Part shown: piece by piece, positions 5,932-7,235 of the stretch
Numbering within the stretch: the first letter of the stretch is position 1
How the letters are laid out: each line of letters begins with the position of its first letter
DNA from: Nitrospinaceae bacterium
Lineage (GTDB): Bacteria; Nitrospinota; Nitrospinia; Nitrospinales; VA-1
DNA length: 7,235 nt
NCBI GenBank assembly: GCA_012961055.1
Contig: DUAA01000052.1
Span: forward strand, 1 to 7,235
Direction of reading: 5' to 3'
Position numbers and translations under genes: made by a program
The notes under the pieces: generated by a model
What the model was told of the DNA's origin: nothing
Databases searched by the model: none
Seen by the model: the letters and a program-made list of their open reading frames with translations, nothing else

Positions 5932-7235
5932 ATGAACACTATTTCAGTGAAGCCCCTTTCTCCAGAAGATCGTGATCAGGTTCGACAAATTGTTTTGAAT
6001 GCCAGTGAGCCCATTGCGCCCTTTTGGCCCATGCGTACCATGGTCGCGCAGAATCCCATTCATGGATTGGAATATCTGCCGTTTGATCAGGCTGTTCGAA
6101 AAGGCAAGGACCTCCTTGGTGGAAATGGGTATCTTGCGAATGAGGAGTATCGTCAATTTTACCGCAATGGCCGTATTTCCAAAGAAAATTTTAAGCGCGC
6201 TTTTTCCAGGGTGGGTCCTAGCTCAGATGGACAAGTCTCTATTGAAGTTGGAGGTCGAAAGGTTACTCCCAAAGATATTTGGCAATTACACGTACTTTTT
6301 GGTTTTGAGGAATTGCCACTACCCCTCTTGGAATGGGAGTTAAACGGTGGTGGAGCTACAAAACAGTTTAGGCAAGATCTTTCCGAGGAATCCCAGAAAC
6401 AAATTATTGAACAAACCATCAAAGAAGGTGAACAGTGTCGGGAGTATTACGAAGAGGCCTACCTGACGAATTTATGGGAGAGTGTGTTAGCTACCTTAGG
6501 GCTATCTGATTATCATGTTTCGTCTCAAATATCTGGAGATTTGCATTCGCAAACTTCTGCACCCATTTCTTTGTCGCCTCAACGGACTATCAGCGATTGG
6601 GTTGATGGTTTGGCCGAGGGTGGGGTGGTCGATCAAATCAATAATCAACTCATCAAATGGGTGACAGCGTTTCTGGATGAAGGATTAGCCAGTTGGGAAA
6701 TGCCTGGCCGAGAAGAAGGTTTCTACCAGGCATGGCGGAACCTGGTGCAGAAAGATTTTTCGGGGTGGTTTCTTGGGATTACAGATTTCGCCCAAAAAGT
6801 TCATAGTCTTTCTTCAGCTCCTGAGGATTCGATCTGCTCCAGTTTGCACCAACTCGAAATTCCCGAAGAACAATGGGAAGATTATCTCTCAAGGCAACTA
6901 TCATTATTACCAGGCTGGACGCGATACATACGGTGGCTTGGGGAACACCCAACATACCATGCGCAACACAAACATCCCATTGACACCACACAATATTTGG
7001 CCGTGCGTTTATTCTATGAAGTGGAGTTGACAAATATTAAGTGCCAGCAAGAATGGGGAATTGATGGGACGGTTTCTACCCTGACTGCATATTGGAGTGA
7101 TCGATCTGAAGAATACCACCAACGAATTGGGTATGGAGTGCAATCTGAGAATCCAATCAAACAGATGAAATGTCGACATGCTTGGAGATTATTTCACTTG
7201 GCGCAATTTCTTAAGTTGTCTCCAGAAGAAGTTCG
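5932..7235 (+). CDS. dabA: DabA-type inorganic carbon transporter subunit (DUF2309/UPF0753), N-terminal part; 3' end outside window
   Basis: The frame is open without a stop from ATG 5932 to the window end, giving 434 complete codons. Residues 29-55 carry the family signature (APFWPMRTMVAQNPIHG, then LEYLPFDQAV), followed by LLGGNGYLANEEYR (61-74). This is the hallmark of DUF2309/DabA, the carbonic-anhydrase-like cytoplasmic subunit that, with the membrane protein DabB (NuoL/ND5-like), takes up dissolved inorganic carbon using the ion gradient. Later blocks (FEELPLPLLEWELNGGG, DWVDGLAEGGVVDQ, LPGWTRYIRWLGEHP) fit the longer members of the family. The zinc-site motif expected around an FCIDVRSE-like sequence has not been reached, so this is a large variant and catalytic competence cannot be judged here. 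Upstream lies a wHTH regulator; dabB is not in the window and would be expected downstream. The start has GAGGT 12 bases before it, inside a hairpin. Confidence 0.92.
   Translation, partial: MNTISVKPLSPEDRDQVRQIVLNASEPIAPFWPMRTMVAQNPIHGLEYLPFDQAVRKGKDLLGGNGYLANEEYRQFYRNGRISKENFKRAFSRVGPSSDGQVSIEVGGRKVTPKDIWQLHVLFGFEELPLPLLEWELNGGGATKQFRQDLSEESQKQIIEQTIKEGEQCREYYEEAYLTNLWESVLATLGLSDYHVSSQISGDLHSQTSAPISLSPQRTISDWVDGLAEGGVVDQINNQLIKWVTAFLDEGLASWEMPGREEGFYQAWRNLVQKDFSGWFLGITDFAQKVHSLSSAPEDSICSSLHQLEIPEEQWEDYLSRQLSLLPGWTRYIRWLGEHPTYHAQHKHPIDTTQYLAVRLFYEVELTNIKCQQEWGIDGTVSTLTAYWSDRSEEYHQRIGYGVQSENPIKQMKCRHAWRLFHLAQFLKLSPEEV

Noticed and set aside
5999..6422. Open frames on both strands within the dabA region
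   Set aside because: They lie in other frames of the uninterrupted 434-codon DabA reading frame, which carries the clear family signature.

Overview
The window looks like a chromosomal segment of a free-living Gram-negative bacterium of moderate, rather low GC. Two putative lipoproteins point to an outer-membrane-type envelope. A B12-dependent ribonucleotide reductase (NrdJ) and a DabA-type inorganic carbon transporter subunit suggest an autotroph or an organism needing concentrated CO2/bicarbonate. A nitrite- or sulfur-oxidising lineage such as Nitrospinota is conceivable, but the window alone does not fix the taxonomy.

Layout. 1-558 (+): the 3' end of nrdJ, with its C-terminal zinc-ribbon tail. 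671-1959 (-): a two-gene lipoprotein operon convergent with nrdJ, encoding a TPR lipoprotein and then, with a 4-base stop/start overlap, a formylglycine-generating-enzyme-like (SUMF1-fold) lipoprotein that lacks the active-site cysteines. 2068-3255 (+): a divergent gene for a 395-residue membrane-anchored protein of unknown function. 3256-3878: no intact gene. It holds a weak possible terminator and a degenerate IS5-type element of about 340 bp, with imperfect terminal inverted repeats around the last 81 codons of a dead transposase. 3879-5273 (-): a complete NAD(P)-dependent aldehyde dehydrogenase. 5452-5730 (+), divergent from it: a 92-residue winged-helix regulator. 5932 to the end (+): the first 434 codons of a DUF2309/DabA protein, running off the window.

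The most interesting part is 5340-5932. The regulator has a recognisable promoter whose -35/-10 spacer contains a perfect 6-2-6 palindrome, as expected of an autorepressor site. The dabA leader contains two inverted repeats, and the one nearest the gene covers the likely ribosome-binding site. I read this as a candidate locally regulated inorganic-carbon uptake module (wHTH plus DabA, perhaps with DabB beyond the window). DabA itself is a known family; its control by this wHTH family is my inference. The other genes are mostly ordinary, and no CRISPR array, tRNA or rRNA was seen.
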